Shown piece by piece: positions 1 through 6,649 of a stretch of DNA of 11,694 nucleotides. The first letter of the stretch is position 1. Every line of letters begins with the position of its first letter. The notes beneath the pieces were generated by a model, which was not told the DNA's origin, ran no database searches, and saw only the letters and a list, made by a program, of their open reading frames with translations. The position numbers were made by a program, and so were the translations under genes. Source of the DNA: Ardenticatenales bacterium (GTDB lineage: Bacteria; Chloroflexota; Anaerolineae; Ardenticatenales; Ardenticatenaceae). The stretch covers positions 1 to 11,694 of the forward strand of contig JACCSL010000414.1 of assembly GCA_013812995.1 (NCBI GenBank). The letters are read 5' to 3'.

Positions 1-1215
1 GCTGCGCCCGCTCTCGATCATCTTGTCGAGCACCGCCTTGCCCACGTTCTGCGAGATGGTGTCTTTCTCCACGAGCTCGATTAACTCCACCAGGGCTTCC
101 TGGGTGAGCGGCAATTCCGTGAGTCCCTGACCGCGCGTGCTGCTGAGGCGGAAGAGTTCCCCCGTGACCCAGTTGCTCACCGTCTTGGGGGCAATAGTGC
201 GCTCGCGGCCCAACTGCACGGCGCTCTCGAACCAGTCGGCGATATCGCGCTCCCCGGTCAGCACCCTGGCATCGTAGGGGGAGAGGGCATAGCTCTCCTG
301 GAAGCGTGCGGCCTTGGCATCGGGTAGCTCTGTCATCCCCTCGCGAATCCCGGCAATCCACTCCTCAGAAATGAGGAGCGGGGGCAGATCCGGTTCCGGG
401 AAGTAGCGATAATCGTCCGCCTCCTCCTTGGGGCGCTGCGACACCGTCTCGCCGCGTCCCTCCATCCATCCACGGGTCTCGCGCTTGATCTCGGCCCCGC
501 GCGTGAGCAGGATGCTCTGCCGCTGCTGCTCGTACTCCAGTGCTAGCTTGACGCCCCGGAACGTGTTCAGGTTCTTCACCTCCACCGGTGTGCCGAGCCG
601 CTGCTCCCCTTTGACACGCACCGAGACGTTGGGCTCCAGCCGCATGGCACCCGCCTCCAGGTCGCCGCTCCCGACGCCCGTGTAGCGAACGATGGTGCGC
701 AGCTTCTGGAGAAACTCGCGTGCTTCCTCGGGGTCGCGAATATCCGGTTCGGTCACAATCTCGATGAGCGGGACGCCAGAGCGGTTATAGTCTACCAGCG
801 CCTTCCCCTCGGCGTGGGCGAGGCGAGCGGTGTCCTCCTCCAGGTGGACGCGGCGAATCCCGATGCGCCGCCGACCCAGCTCCTCCGTCTCGACCTCCAA
901 CCAGCCATCGCGGCAGATAGGCATATCAAACTGCGAAATCTGGTACCCTTTGGGCAGGTCGGGGTAGTGGTAGTTCTTGCGGTCCCACTTGGTCACGCGC
1001 GCAATCTCGCAGTGGAGCGCGAGCCCCACACGAATCGTAAACTCGATGGCGCGCCGGTTGAGAACGGGCAGCGCCCCCGGCAGCCCCAGGCAAACCGGGC
1101 AGGTGTGGGTGTTGGGGGCCGAGGCCTGGTAAGCCGCATTACACCCGCAAAACATCTTGGAGTTGGTAAGCAGCTGGGAGTGGACCTCCAGCCCGACAAT
1201 CAGTTCATACTCCAT
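1..1215 (-). CDS. gatB: Asp-tRNA(Asn)/Glu-tRNA(Gln) amidotransferase subunit B, 3' end outside window
   Basis: GatB is the kinase and tRNA-binding subunit of the cytoplasmic GatCAB complex, which activates misacylated Glu-tRNA(Gln) or Asp-tRNA(Asn) and amidates it with ammonia from GatA. The first 405 codons are visible. They begin MEYELIVGLEVHSQL, the family N-terminus, followed by CxC (C23, C25) and CxxC (C39, C42), the zinc-site pattern of zinc-containing GatB proteins. Further family landmarks are HLEEDTARLAH, VDYNRSGVPLIEIVTEPD, EVKNLNTFRGVKLALEYE and KEEADDYRYFPEPDLPPL. GatB is usually about 475 residues, so roughly the last 70 residues of the YqeY-like tail are missing because the window ends. 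The start is chosen for the family match and for AAAGGA about 9 nt upstream. It lies 45 nt after the antitoxin gene and is separated from gatC/gatA by about 2.5 kb of other genes. Identification is secure. Confidence 0.97.
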   Translation of the reverse strand, partial: MEYELIVGLEVHSQLLTNSKMFCGCNAAYQASAPNTHTCPVCLGLPGALPVLNRRAIEFTIRVGLALHCEIARVTKWDRKNYHYPDLPKGYQISQFDMPICRDGWLEVETEELGRRRIGIRRVHLEEDTARLAHAEGKALVDYNRSGVPLIEIVTEPDIRDPEEAREFLQKLRTIVRYTGVGSGDLEAGAMRLEPNVSVRVKGEQRLGTPVEVKNLNTFRGVKLALEYEQQRQSILLTRGAEIKRETRGWMEGRGETVSQRPKEEADDYRYFPEPDLPPLLISEEWIAGIREGMTELPDAKAARFQESYALSPYDARVLTGERDIADWFESAVQLGRERTIAPKTVSNWVTGELFRLSSTRGQGLTELPLTQEALVELIELVEKDTISQNVGKAVLDKMIESGRS

Positions 1216-1260
1216 ACTTGGGTGTCCTTTTTCCAACATGCTATAGTCATAGCGTCCTAG

Positions 1261-1479
1261 TTATTGTGGTGATATGGCAGGGTTACGAGCTTCGATCAAA
1301 GCGATATCCTGCCGAATCCACTCATTGACAATAGTTTCAACCGCCAGATTCTTTGCTCGTGCCAGTTCCTGTACAAAACGTGCTACATCTGGCTCCAGAT
1401 AGACCGGAATATTGAGTTCTGCATTGGAACGGTAAAATTTACCCCGCTCCCCCCTCGAAAAATCGTACTCGTCCTTCAT
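1261..1479 (-). CDS. Small CopG/BrnA-like ribbon-helix-helix antitoxin, probably orphan
   Basis: A 72-residue protein beginning MKDEYDFSRGERGKFYR. The segment ELNIPVYLEPDVARFVQELA followed by NLAVETIVNEWIRQDIALIE looks like a short beta strand and two helices of a ribbon-helix-helix protein. Such proteins usually bind operator DNA and neutralise a partner toxin. The MKDEYDFS...RGKFYR opening is, as I recall, typical of antitoxins encoded directly after BrnT (DUF497) toxins. The sequence just upstream supports this, because it encodes the C-terminal end of a BrnT-like protein whose stop overlaps this start (ATGA). The start is set by that overlap and by AAGGAGG 6 nt upstream; an upstream extension to 1608 runs through the toxin remnant out of frame. 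No complete toxin gene is seen, so this may be a relict, a solitary regulator or an anti-toxin against a homologue elsewhere. No promoter of its own is evident. The fold call is likely; the exact family is less certain. Confidence 0.75.
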   Translation of the reverse strand: MKDEYDFSRGERGKFYRSNAELNIPVYLEPDVARFVQELARAKNLAVETIVNEWIRQDIALIEARNPAISPQ

Positions 1480-1559
1480 TGCCCGCCTCCTTCGTATTCC
1501 TGGACTTCCCGTCGTGTTGCTCGACGCGCCGAGATAATACGAATTATGACTTCTTCCAT
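1476..1559 (-). pseudogene. C-terminal remnant of a BrnT-like (DUF497) toxin gene
   Basis: A 27-codon open frame encodes MEEVIIRIISARRATRREV and a short tail. RIISARRATRRE followed by a YE pair is the C-terminal signature of BrnT/DUF497 ribonuclease toxins, which are normally about 80-95 residues and encoded immediately before their antitoxin. Here the other two thirds are missing. Reading upstream in this frame meets a TGA within nine codons, inside the end of the aminotransferase gene. The ATG overlaps the aminotransferase stop (TAATG), and the TGA overlaps the antitoxin start (ATGA). The micro-frame could therefore still be translated by coupling and supplies the antitoxin's Shine-Dalgarno (GAA GGA GGC codons). 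The core beta strands and catalytic part of the toxin are absent, so it should have no toxin activity. It could be a decayed toxin-antitoxin module; chance similarity is unlikely given the matching neighbour. Confidence 0.8.
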
Positions 1560-2722
1560 TAGTGCCTGCCCTTGACAAAATCCTCAATGCGCCCGAGCGC
1601 CTCTTCAATATTGGTCATGCTGGTGGCGTACGCACAGCGTACATAACCATCCCCGCTGGGGCCAAAGGCCGAGCCGGGTACCAGGGCCACATGGTGCTCC
1701 TGAAGCAGCCCCTCCGCAAAGTCCTCGTCGCTCAGCCCGGTGGGGCGCACGTCCGGGAAGCAGTAGAAGGCACCCTTGGGCTCGAAGGTGGGCAGGCCAA
1801 TCGTGTTGAGGCCCGCCACGATTACACGCCGCCGCTCGTCGTAGCTCTGTCGCATCCGCTCCACATCATCCTGGCATGTCTTGAGAGCGGTAATCGCGGC
1901 GACCTGCGCCGTCGTGGGCGCACTCATAATGACATACTGGTGCATCTTGCGCAGCCCCGCGATGATCTCGGCAGGGCCGCAGACGTAGCCCAACCGCCAG
2001 CCGGTCATGGCAAAGTTCTTGGAGAAGCCACCGAGCAGCAGGGAGCGCTCCTGCATCTTGGGCAGGGCGGGGAAGCAGACATGCTCGGTGCCGTAGACTA
2101 GACGGTCATAGATCTCGTCCGAGAGAACCAGCAAGTCATGTCGCTCGGCAACCGCAGCCACCTCTAGCATCCGCTCCCGGCTCATCACGGCCCCGGTCGG
2201 GTTGTTGGGATAGCCGATGAAGATGAGCTTCGTTTTGGGCGTGATCGCGCGCTCGATGTCCTCACCCGTCACCTCAAAGTTGTTCTCGACGCGCGTCGGG
2301 ACATAGACGGGCGTTCCCCCGGCAAAGACGACGGAGGGACCGTAGGCCACGAAGCAGGGTTCGGGGATAATCACCTCGTCGCCCGGCTCCACCAGCGTCA
2401 TCATGGCGAGCATGAGCGCCTCGCTGACCCCCACGGTGATGAGAATTTCCTCGGGGTCATAGCGCACCCCGTAAAGAGCGTCCAGGTAATCCGCGAGCAC
2501 CTTGCGCAGTTCCAGGATGCCGCTATTCGAGGTGTAGCCCGTCTGGCCCGCCCGCAGGCTCTCGATCCCGGCGTCGATGATGGCGGCGGGGGTCACAAAA
2601 TCCGGCTCGCCGATGCCCAGCGAGATAACGTCCTGCATGGTGGCGGCAATATCGAAAAAGCGGCGAATCCCACTGGGTGGGACTGCCTGGATGCGGTTGG
2701 ATATCCACCGATTATAGTCCAC
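1559..2722 (-). CDS. Class I/II pyridoxal-phosphate aminotransferase
   Basis: A 387-residue fold-type I PLP enzyme of the aspartate aminotransferase superfamily, transferring amino groups between an amino acid and a 2-oxo acid in the cytoplasm. Visible landmarks are SLGIGEPDF (34-42), the YTSNSG segment (63-68), YPNNPTGAV with the cofactor-contacting N174, SDEIYDRLVY with D202 and Y205, and GGFSKNFAMTGWRLGY with the Schiff-base lysine K235 and phosphate-binding R243. A substrate-carboxylate arginine is expected in VRCAYATS near the C-terminus. Length is normal and the gene looks intact. The start is GTG at 2722, preceded by AAAGGAG with 7 nt spacing, 21 nt after the nucleotidyltransferase gene. 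Substrate cannot be deduced: aspartate, aromatic amino acids, alanine or a diaminopimelate-related compound are all possible for this subgroup. Its stop overlaps the toxin remnant by one base. It is likely co-transcribed with gatC and gatA. Confidence 0.93.
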   Translation of the reverse strand: MDYNRWISNRIQAVPPSGIRRFFDIAATMQDVISLGIGEPDFVTPAAIIDAGIESLRAGQTGYTSNSGILELRKVLADYLDALYGVRYDPEEILITVGVSEALMLAMMTLVEPGDEVIIPEPCFVAYGPSVVFAGGTPVYVPTRVENNFEVTGEDIERAITPKTKLIFIGYPNNPTGAVMSRERMLEVAAVAERHDLLVLSDEIYDRLVYGTEHVCFPALPKMQERSLLLGGFSKNFAMTGWRLGYVCGPAEIIAGLRKMHQYVIMSAPTTAQVAAITALKTCQDDVERMRQSYDERRRVIVAGLNTIGLPTFEPKGAFYCFPDVRPTGLSDEDFAEGLLQEHHVALVPGSAFGPSGDGYVRCAYATSMTNIEEALGRIEDFVKGRH

Positions 2723-2743
2723 AGGGCGCTCCTTTGCTGAGTT

Positions 2744-3733
2744 CTACTGAAAATCGACCTCGGATGAGTCCCCCACGTTGAGCTTGCGGTACCGGCCCCG
2801 TACCACCGCGCCATGCCCGATCAATGACTCGCTGAGCATGGTGTCCTCGATGATCGCGTCGCTGTCGGCAATAGTGTCGCGCAGGATGGCATCGCGCACC
2901 TCGCACCCCTCCGCCAGGCTGACGAAGGGACCAATTACCGAGTTGCTAATACGGACGTTCGCGGCGATGTACACGGGCGGGATAATCACCGAGTTCTCAC
3001 CCTCCGAGGCAATCGTCGCCGCGCCGCTATGCTCTAGCATGTAGCGGTTGGTCTGGAGCAGGGCCTCGGGGGTACCACAATCTTCCCACACCTCGACGGT
3101 GCGCGCCTCCAGCCTGGCCCCTTCCTGCACCATCAACTGGAGCGCATCGGCCAGGAAGAACTCGCCCTTGGTCTGGATGTTCTCCTCCATCAGCCGCTCG
3201 ATGGCGCGAAACAGCATATCGTAGTCCTTCACATAGTAGACCCCAATGACCGCCTGATCCGAGACCCACTCCTCCGGCTTCTCGACGAAGCGCTGAATGA
3301 CATGCGCCTCATCCGTGGTTACCACCCCGAAACGACGCGGGTCCTCCACCTGCTTGGTGTAGATGACGCCATCGTAGGTGCTGCTGGACAGATCAGCCAG
3401 ACCCGCATTGGAAATGGTATCGGCAAAAAGAATCAGAACCGGCTCATGGACATACTCGCGGGCCAGGTAGATGGCATGGGCCTGCCCTTTGCGCTCTACC
3501 TGATCCACATAGTTCACTTTGAGCGTGGGATAGCTCCGCGCCACATACTCGCGCACCTGCTCGCCCAGGTAGCCTACGATGAAGGTCACCTCGTTGACGC
3601 CCACACCCTCCAGCATATCGAGGATATGGCCCAACACGGTGTTGCCTGCTACCTGAAGCAGCGGTTTTGGTTTGGTGTAGGTGTGGGGGCGAAGACGGGT
3701 TCCGTACCCCGCCACCGGGATAATCACATGCAT
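2744..3733 (-). CDS. Sugar-phosphate nucleotidyltransferase with hexapeptide-repeat C-terminus
   Basis: A 329-residue protein starting MHVIIPVAGYGTRLRPHT. The GYGTRLRP loop (9-16) and PKPLLQVAG (22-30) form the nucleotide-binding signature of NDP-sugar pyrophosphorylases, which join a sugar 1-phosphate to an NTP and release pyrophosphate. FADT supplies the metal-binding D105, FVEKPEE lies at 149-155, and WEDCGTPEALL at 216-225 is the second metal region. Residues about 246-312 (VIIPPVYIAANVRISNSVIGP and on) read as left-handed beta-helix repeats, as in the long glucose-1-phosphate thymidylyltransferase and archaeal bifunctional types. A dTTP- or UTP-dependent glucose-1-phosphate enzyme is the most likely role, but base and sugar specificity cannot be read off. 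GAGGAG about 7 nt upstream defines the start, 12 nt after the gatA stop. No other sugar-nucleotide gene is in the window, so the pathway (cell wall, polysaccharide or storage) is unknown. Confidence 0.9.
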   Translation of the reverse strand: MHVIIPVAGYGTRLRPHTYTKPKPLLQVAGNTVLGHILDMLEGVGVNEVTFIVGYLGEQVREYVARSYPTLKVNYVDQVERKGQAHAIYLAREYVHEPVLILFADTISNAGLADLSSSTYDGVIYTKQVEDPRRFGVVTTDEAHVIQRFVEKPEEWVSDQAVIGVYYVKDYDMLFRAIERLMEENIQTKGEFFLADALQLMVQEGARLEARTVEVWEDCGTPEALLQTNRYMLEHSGAATIASEGENSVIIPPVYIAANVRISNSVIGPFVSLAEGCEVRDAILRDTIADSDAIIEDTMLSESLIGHGAVVRGRYRKLNVGDSSEVDFQ

Positions 3734-3745
3734 GGCTTCTCCTCG

Positions 3746-5230
3746 TTAGCGCTCCGGAGCACTTACCCATTTGGGGCGCTGCTTGTGCCACTCGGTCGCC
3801 TGCTCGTAGCGATAGGCTGCGCCCAGCAGTCGCTCTTCCTGCCAGGCCGGGGCAATCAACTGGAGGCCAATGGGCAGCTCACCCGCAAAGCCACAGGGCA
3901 GGCTGATGGCGGGCAGCCCGGCAAGGTTCACCGGGATGGTGTAGATGTCTTCCAGATACATCGCCAGGGGATCGTTGGCGTGTTCCCCCAGACGGAACGC
4001 GGGCGAGGGGGCGGTCGGCCCGATAATCAGATCCACCTGCTCGAAGGCGCGGTCAAACTCCTCTTTCAAGAGCGTGCGCGCCGACTGAGCCTTTTTGTAG
4101 TAGGCATCCTGGTAGCCCGCCGAGAGGGCATAGGTTCCCAGCATGATGCGCCGCTTCACCTCGGGGCCAAAGCCTGCCTCGCGGTTGCGGGCCAGCATCT
4201 CGAAGATCTCGTCGGCCCCACCCACGCGTAGCCCGTAGCGCACGCCGTCGTAGCGGGCCAGGTTGGCGCTTGCCTCAGCCGGGGCGAGGATGTAGTAGAT
4301 GGGAATAGCGTAGCGCGACATAGGCAATGCGATCTCGCGGACCGTGGCTCCCAGCCCCTCGAATTTCTGGATGGCCGCCTGGACCGAGCGTGCGACCTCG
4401 GGATGCAATCCCTCGCTCATCCACTCCGTTGGCACGCCAAGACGAAGTCCCTCTACCCGCGCATTCTCCTCCAGCGAGGCCGCGAAGGTGGGAGCGATGC
4501 GTGGCGCGCTCGTGGAGTCGCGGGGGTCGTGACCCGCGATGGCATCCAGCAGCAGGGCAGCATCCTGCACATCCTTCGTCAGCGGGCCGATCTGGTCGAG
4601 GGAGGAGGCGAAGGCCACCAGACCGTAGCGGCTGACCAGGCCGTAGGTCGGCTTGAGTCCCACGATGCCGGTAAAGGAGGCGGGCTGGCGCACGGAGCCG
4701 CCCGTATCGGTTCCCAGCGCAGCCAGGCATTCATCGGCGGCCACCGCCGCCGCGGAGCCACCGGAGGAGCCGCCGGGGACATGCTCCAGGCTCCACGGAT
4801 TGCGCGTCGGGCCGTAGGCAGAATTCTCGGTGGAGGAGCCCATCGCAAACTCGTCCGTGTTGGTCTTGCCCAGAAAGACCGCGCCCGCCTTGCGCAGCCG
4901 GGAGACAGCGGTGCCATCCCAGGGCGGCACATAGTTTTCCAGAAACTTTGAGCCGCAGGTAGTGCGAATGCCCTTGGTGGAAAGCACATCCTTGAGGGCG
5001 ATGGGCAGGCCGAGCATCGGCTGTTTGCTCTGCCCCTGGCGGAGTTTGGCATCGGCGGCATGCGCCTGCTCCAGCGCCAGATCATTGGTAACGGTTAGGT
5101 AGGCATGTAGCTTGGAGTCGACGGACTTGATGCGCTTGAGAAAAGCCTCCGTCAGTTGGACGGAGGTGATCTCTCCTGCGTCCAGTCGGCGGCGCGCCTC
5201 GTGCAGGGTGAGTCGGGTTAGCTCTTCCAT
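3746..5230 (-). CDS. gatA: Asp-tRNA(Asn)/Glu-tRNA(Gln) amidotransferase subunit A
   Basis: A 494-residue amidase-signature enzyme that hydrolyses glutamine and channels the ammonia to the GatB site of GatCAB. The Ser-cisSer-Lys triad is complete: K80 in GLPIALKDV, S155 in VPGGSSGGSAAAVA and S179 in GTDTGGSVRQPASF, each one residue from the positions I recall for staphylococcal GatA (79, 154, 178). KPTYGLVSRYGLVAFASSLDQIGP and the C-terminal NLAGLPAISLPCGF segment are further GatA hallmarks. Length is normal. The start is ATG 5230, whose product begins MEELTRLTLHEARRRL like other GatA proteins; the frame stays open upstream to 5497 only because it overlaps gatC in another frame. No strong Shine-Dalgarno is seen before it, so translation may be coupled to gatC, whose stop lies 13 nt upstream. 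Identification is secure. Confidence 0.97.
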   Translation of the reverse strand: MEELTRLTLHEARRRLDAGEITSVQLTEAFLKRIKSVDSKLHAYLTVTNDLALEQAHAADAKLRQGQSKQPMLGLPIALKDVLSTKGIRTTCGSKFLENYVPPWDGTAVSRLRKAGAVFLGKTNTDEFAMGSSTENSAYGPTRNPWSLEHVPGGSSGGSAAAVAADECLAALGTDTGGSVRQPASFTGIVGLKPTYGLVSRYGLVAFASSLDQIGPLTKDVQDAALLLDAIAGHDPRDSTSAPRIAPTFAASLEENARVEGLRLGVPTEWMSEGLHPEVARSVQAAIQKFEGLGATVREIALPMSRYAIPIYYILAPAEASANLARYDGVRYGLRVGGADEIFEMLARNREAGFGPEVKRRIMLGTYALSAGYQDAYYKKAQSARTLLKEEFDRAFEQVDLIIGPTAPSPAFRLGEHANDPLAMYLEDIYTIPVNLAGLPAISLPCGFAGELPIGLQLIAPAWQEERLLGAAYRYEQATEWHKQRPKWVSAPER

Positions 5231-5243
5231 AGCTTGTTTGAAG

Positions 5244-5537
5244 TCAACTTTCTTCCAGAACTGTGGGTACCACAACGAAGCCGTCCTGCGTGGCAGGCGC
5301 GTTGGCGAGTGCCTCTTTCTGATCAAGCGAGGCCGCAATAACATCCTCGCGCAAGACGCCGACCAGCCCGGTAACCTGCGCGGTGGGAGGCACATTGCCG
5401 GTGTCCAGGTGCTGGAGCATCTCCGCATAGTCCAGAATCGCCGAGAGCTGATCGCGAAAACGTTCTTTTTCCTGCTTGGAGAGATCCAGACGTGCAAGCC
5501 CGGCGATCTCTTCCACCTGTTTCAATGTCAAACTCAT
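5244..5537 (-). CDS. gatC: Asp-tRNA(Asn)/Glu-tRNA(Gln) amidotransferase subunit C
   Basis: A 97-residue GatC, the small belt-like subunit that wraps GatA and contacts GatB. The N-terminal LTLKQVEEIAGLARLDLSKQ helix, the ILDYAEMLQHLDTGNVPP segment and the LREDVIAASLDQKEALANAP region match the family in order, and the tail QDGFVVVPTVLEES is typical. Length is normal. The start ATG has GGAGG 4 nt upstream. It is the first gene of the minus-strand gat operon, with a TATAAT hexamer 23 nt before its start, and is followed by gatA after 13 nt. Order gatC-gatA matches many bacteria; gatB, usually next, is displaced. Confidence 0.95.
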   Translation of the reverse strand: MSLTLKQVEEIAGLARLDLSKQEKERFRDQLSAILDYAEMLQHLDTGNVPPTAQVTGLVGVLREDVIAASLDQKEALANAPATQDGFVVVPTVLEES

Positions 5538-5560
5538 ATAGCCTCCGAAAAAGTGGCGGC

Positions 5561-5566
5561 ATTATA
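5561..5566 (-). promoter_or_regulatory. Probable -10 element of the gatC operon promoter
   Basis: On the minus strand this is a perfect TATAAT, 23 nt before the gatC start, which would give a leader of roughly 15-20 nt carrying the GGAGG site. The only -35 candidates, TTTGCC or TTGCCT at 15-16 bp spacing, come from the adjacent heptamer repeat and match poorly. The hexamer is seen directly; its use as a promoter is inferred. Confidence 0.5.
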
Positions 5567-5579
5567 ACCCTTTGAACGG

Positions 5580-5742
5580 AAAGGCAAAAGGCAAAAGGGG
5601 TAGGGCAAAAGGCAAAAGTTACGGCAAAGGCATAATGTCTGGAGTCATGCAATGGTCTGGCAATAAGAGGCTGATGCTTCGTGGTACCGCCTTATTCGTC
5701 CCCTTTGCCTTTTGCCTTTTGAAATTTGCCTTTTGCCTTGCT
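5580..5742. repeat. Inverted clusters of GGCAAAA-type heptamer repeats between speB-like gene and gatC
   Basis: Left cluster (5580-5629) holds five imperfect AAAGGCA/AAAAGGC units on the plus strand. The right cluster (5701-5738) holds four units in the opposite orientation (TTTTGCC). A 16-base stretch, AAAGGCAAAAGGCAAA, at 5580-5595 is perfectly complementary to 5704-5719, with about 108 bases between. RNA from the minus strand could form a long imperfect hairpin at the end of the ureohydrolase transcript, possibly acting as a terminator or mRNA stabiliser. The remaining centre (5640-5700) shows no gene. Short heptamer satellites like this occur dispersed in some bacterial genomes; whether this one does cannot be seen from one window. 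Confidence 0.85.
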
Positions 5743-5743
5743 G

Positions 5744-6649
5744 TTACCGTGCCATGATGTGGTTGATGGTCTTGTAGATGAGTTTGGCGGTGATGAACTC
5801 GCTGGCGTGATGGCCGGGAATCGGGGCGAGCTCGACACAGTCCGCGCCGATGAGTCTGCCAGCGTTGCGCGTCACGGTGTGGATGATCCGCAGTGCCTCG
5901 TTCCAGGTAAGCCCGTCGGGTTCCGGTGTTCCCGTTGCGGGGATGAGCGAGGGGTCCAGGGCGTCGATGTCGATAGAGAGAAAAACGTCGCGTCCATGCA
6001 CACGCTGGGTCAGTTCCACCTCCCAACTCGCATCGGCATGGACCTGCTCCGCAAACCAGACACGCAGGTGATCGTGGCGCGCCGTAATCAGCTCCATCTC
6101 CTCGGTGCAGATGGAGCGAATACCCAGTTGGATGATGTCCCAGCCATCATCCAGCAGGCGGCGCGCGATGGACGCGTGCGAGAAGGGCGTACCCTCGTAC
6201 TCGTTGCGCAGATCAGAGTGGGCGTCTAACTGCACCATCAGCGGACGGTCGACGTTATGGGCGCGGGCCAACCCACGCCCCACACCGCTGGAAATAGAAT
6301 GCTCCCCGCCCAGCACGAAGAGCAATTTGTCGGGGTAGCGGGAGGCCATGTCATAGACAGCCTCCTCGATATAACGCACCATCGTCTCCGGGGAGTGGTG
6401 AGTGGAGGCGAGGGCGGGCAGCGTATGAACCCCGTACTCCGACGCACACTCCTTGCCAAATTCCCGGTCGAACAACTCGACCTGCATGGAGGCATGGATG
6501 ATCGCGCGCGGGCCGAACTTGGTGCCACCGCCATAGCTGACCGTCCCCTCGTAGGGAATCGGCAGCACGAGCACGCGCGCTGTTTCCAGCGCGCTGCTCT
6601 CCTCGTCCAGACCGAGAAAGTTTTCCTGGGGTGAAAAATCGTAGCTCAT
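5744..6649 (-). CDS. speB: Agmatinase-family ureohydrolase
   Basis: A 301-residue ureohydrolase that probably hydrolyses agmatine to putrescine and urea. The binuclear manganese site is intact: H117 in LGGEHSIS, D142/H144/D146 in QLDAHSDLR, and D227/D229 in [20 protein letters not shown] (240-249) and the ASM segment after [10 protein letters not shown] are also typical of the agmatinase branch rather than arginase. Its start overlaps the stop of the deoxyhypusine-synthase-like gene (ATGA), indicating translational coupling and a shared polyamine role. An alternative substrate is N1-aminopropylagmatine, used by some bacteria to make spermidine directly; related ureohydrolases also act on other guanidino compounds. 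The family is certain, the exact substrate less so. The heptamer-repeat region follows it directly. Confidence 0.88.
   Translation of the reverse strand: MSYDFSPQENFLGLDEESSALETARVLVLPIPYEGTVSYGGGTKFGPRAIIHASMQVELFDREFGKECASEYGVHTLPALASTHHSPETMVRYIEEAVYDMASRYPDKLLFVLGGEHSISSGVGRGLARAHNVDRPLMVQLDAHSDLRNEYEGTPFSHASIARRLLDDGWDIIQLGIRSICTEEMELITARHDHLRVWFAEQVHADASWEVELTQRVHGRDVFLSIDIDALDPSLIPATGTPEPDGLTWNEALRIIHTVTRNAGRLIGADCVELAPIPGHHASEFITAKLIYKTINHIMAR

Noticed and set aside
1480..1608. N-terminal extension of the antitoxin to 1608
   Set aside because: It reads the toxin remnant and aminotransferase end out of frame; the ATGA overlap and GGAGG support ATG 1479.
5231..5497. N-terminal extension of gatA
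   Set aside because: These 89 codons overlap gatC in another frame and lack similarity to GatA; the family start is ATG 5230.
5572..5757. Short plus-strand open frame through the heptamer clusters
   Set aside because: Its product is just the translated repeat (AFCLL and KGK units) with no start signal; a by-product of the repeats.
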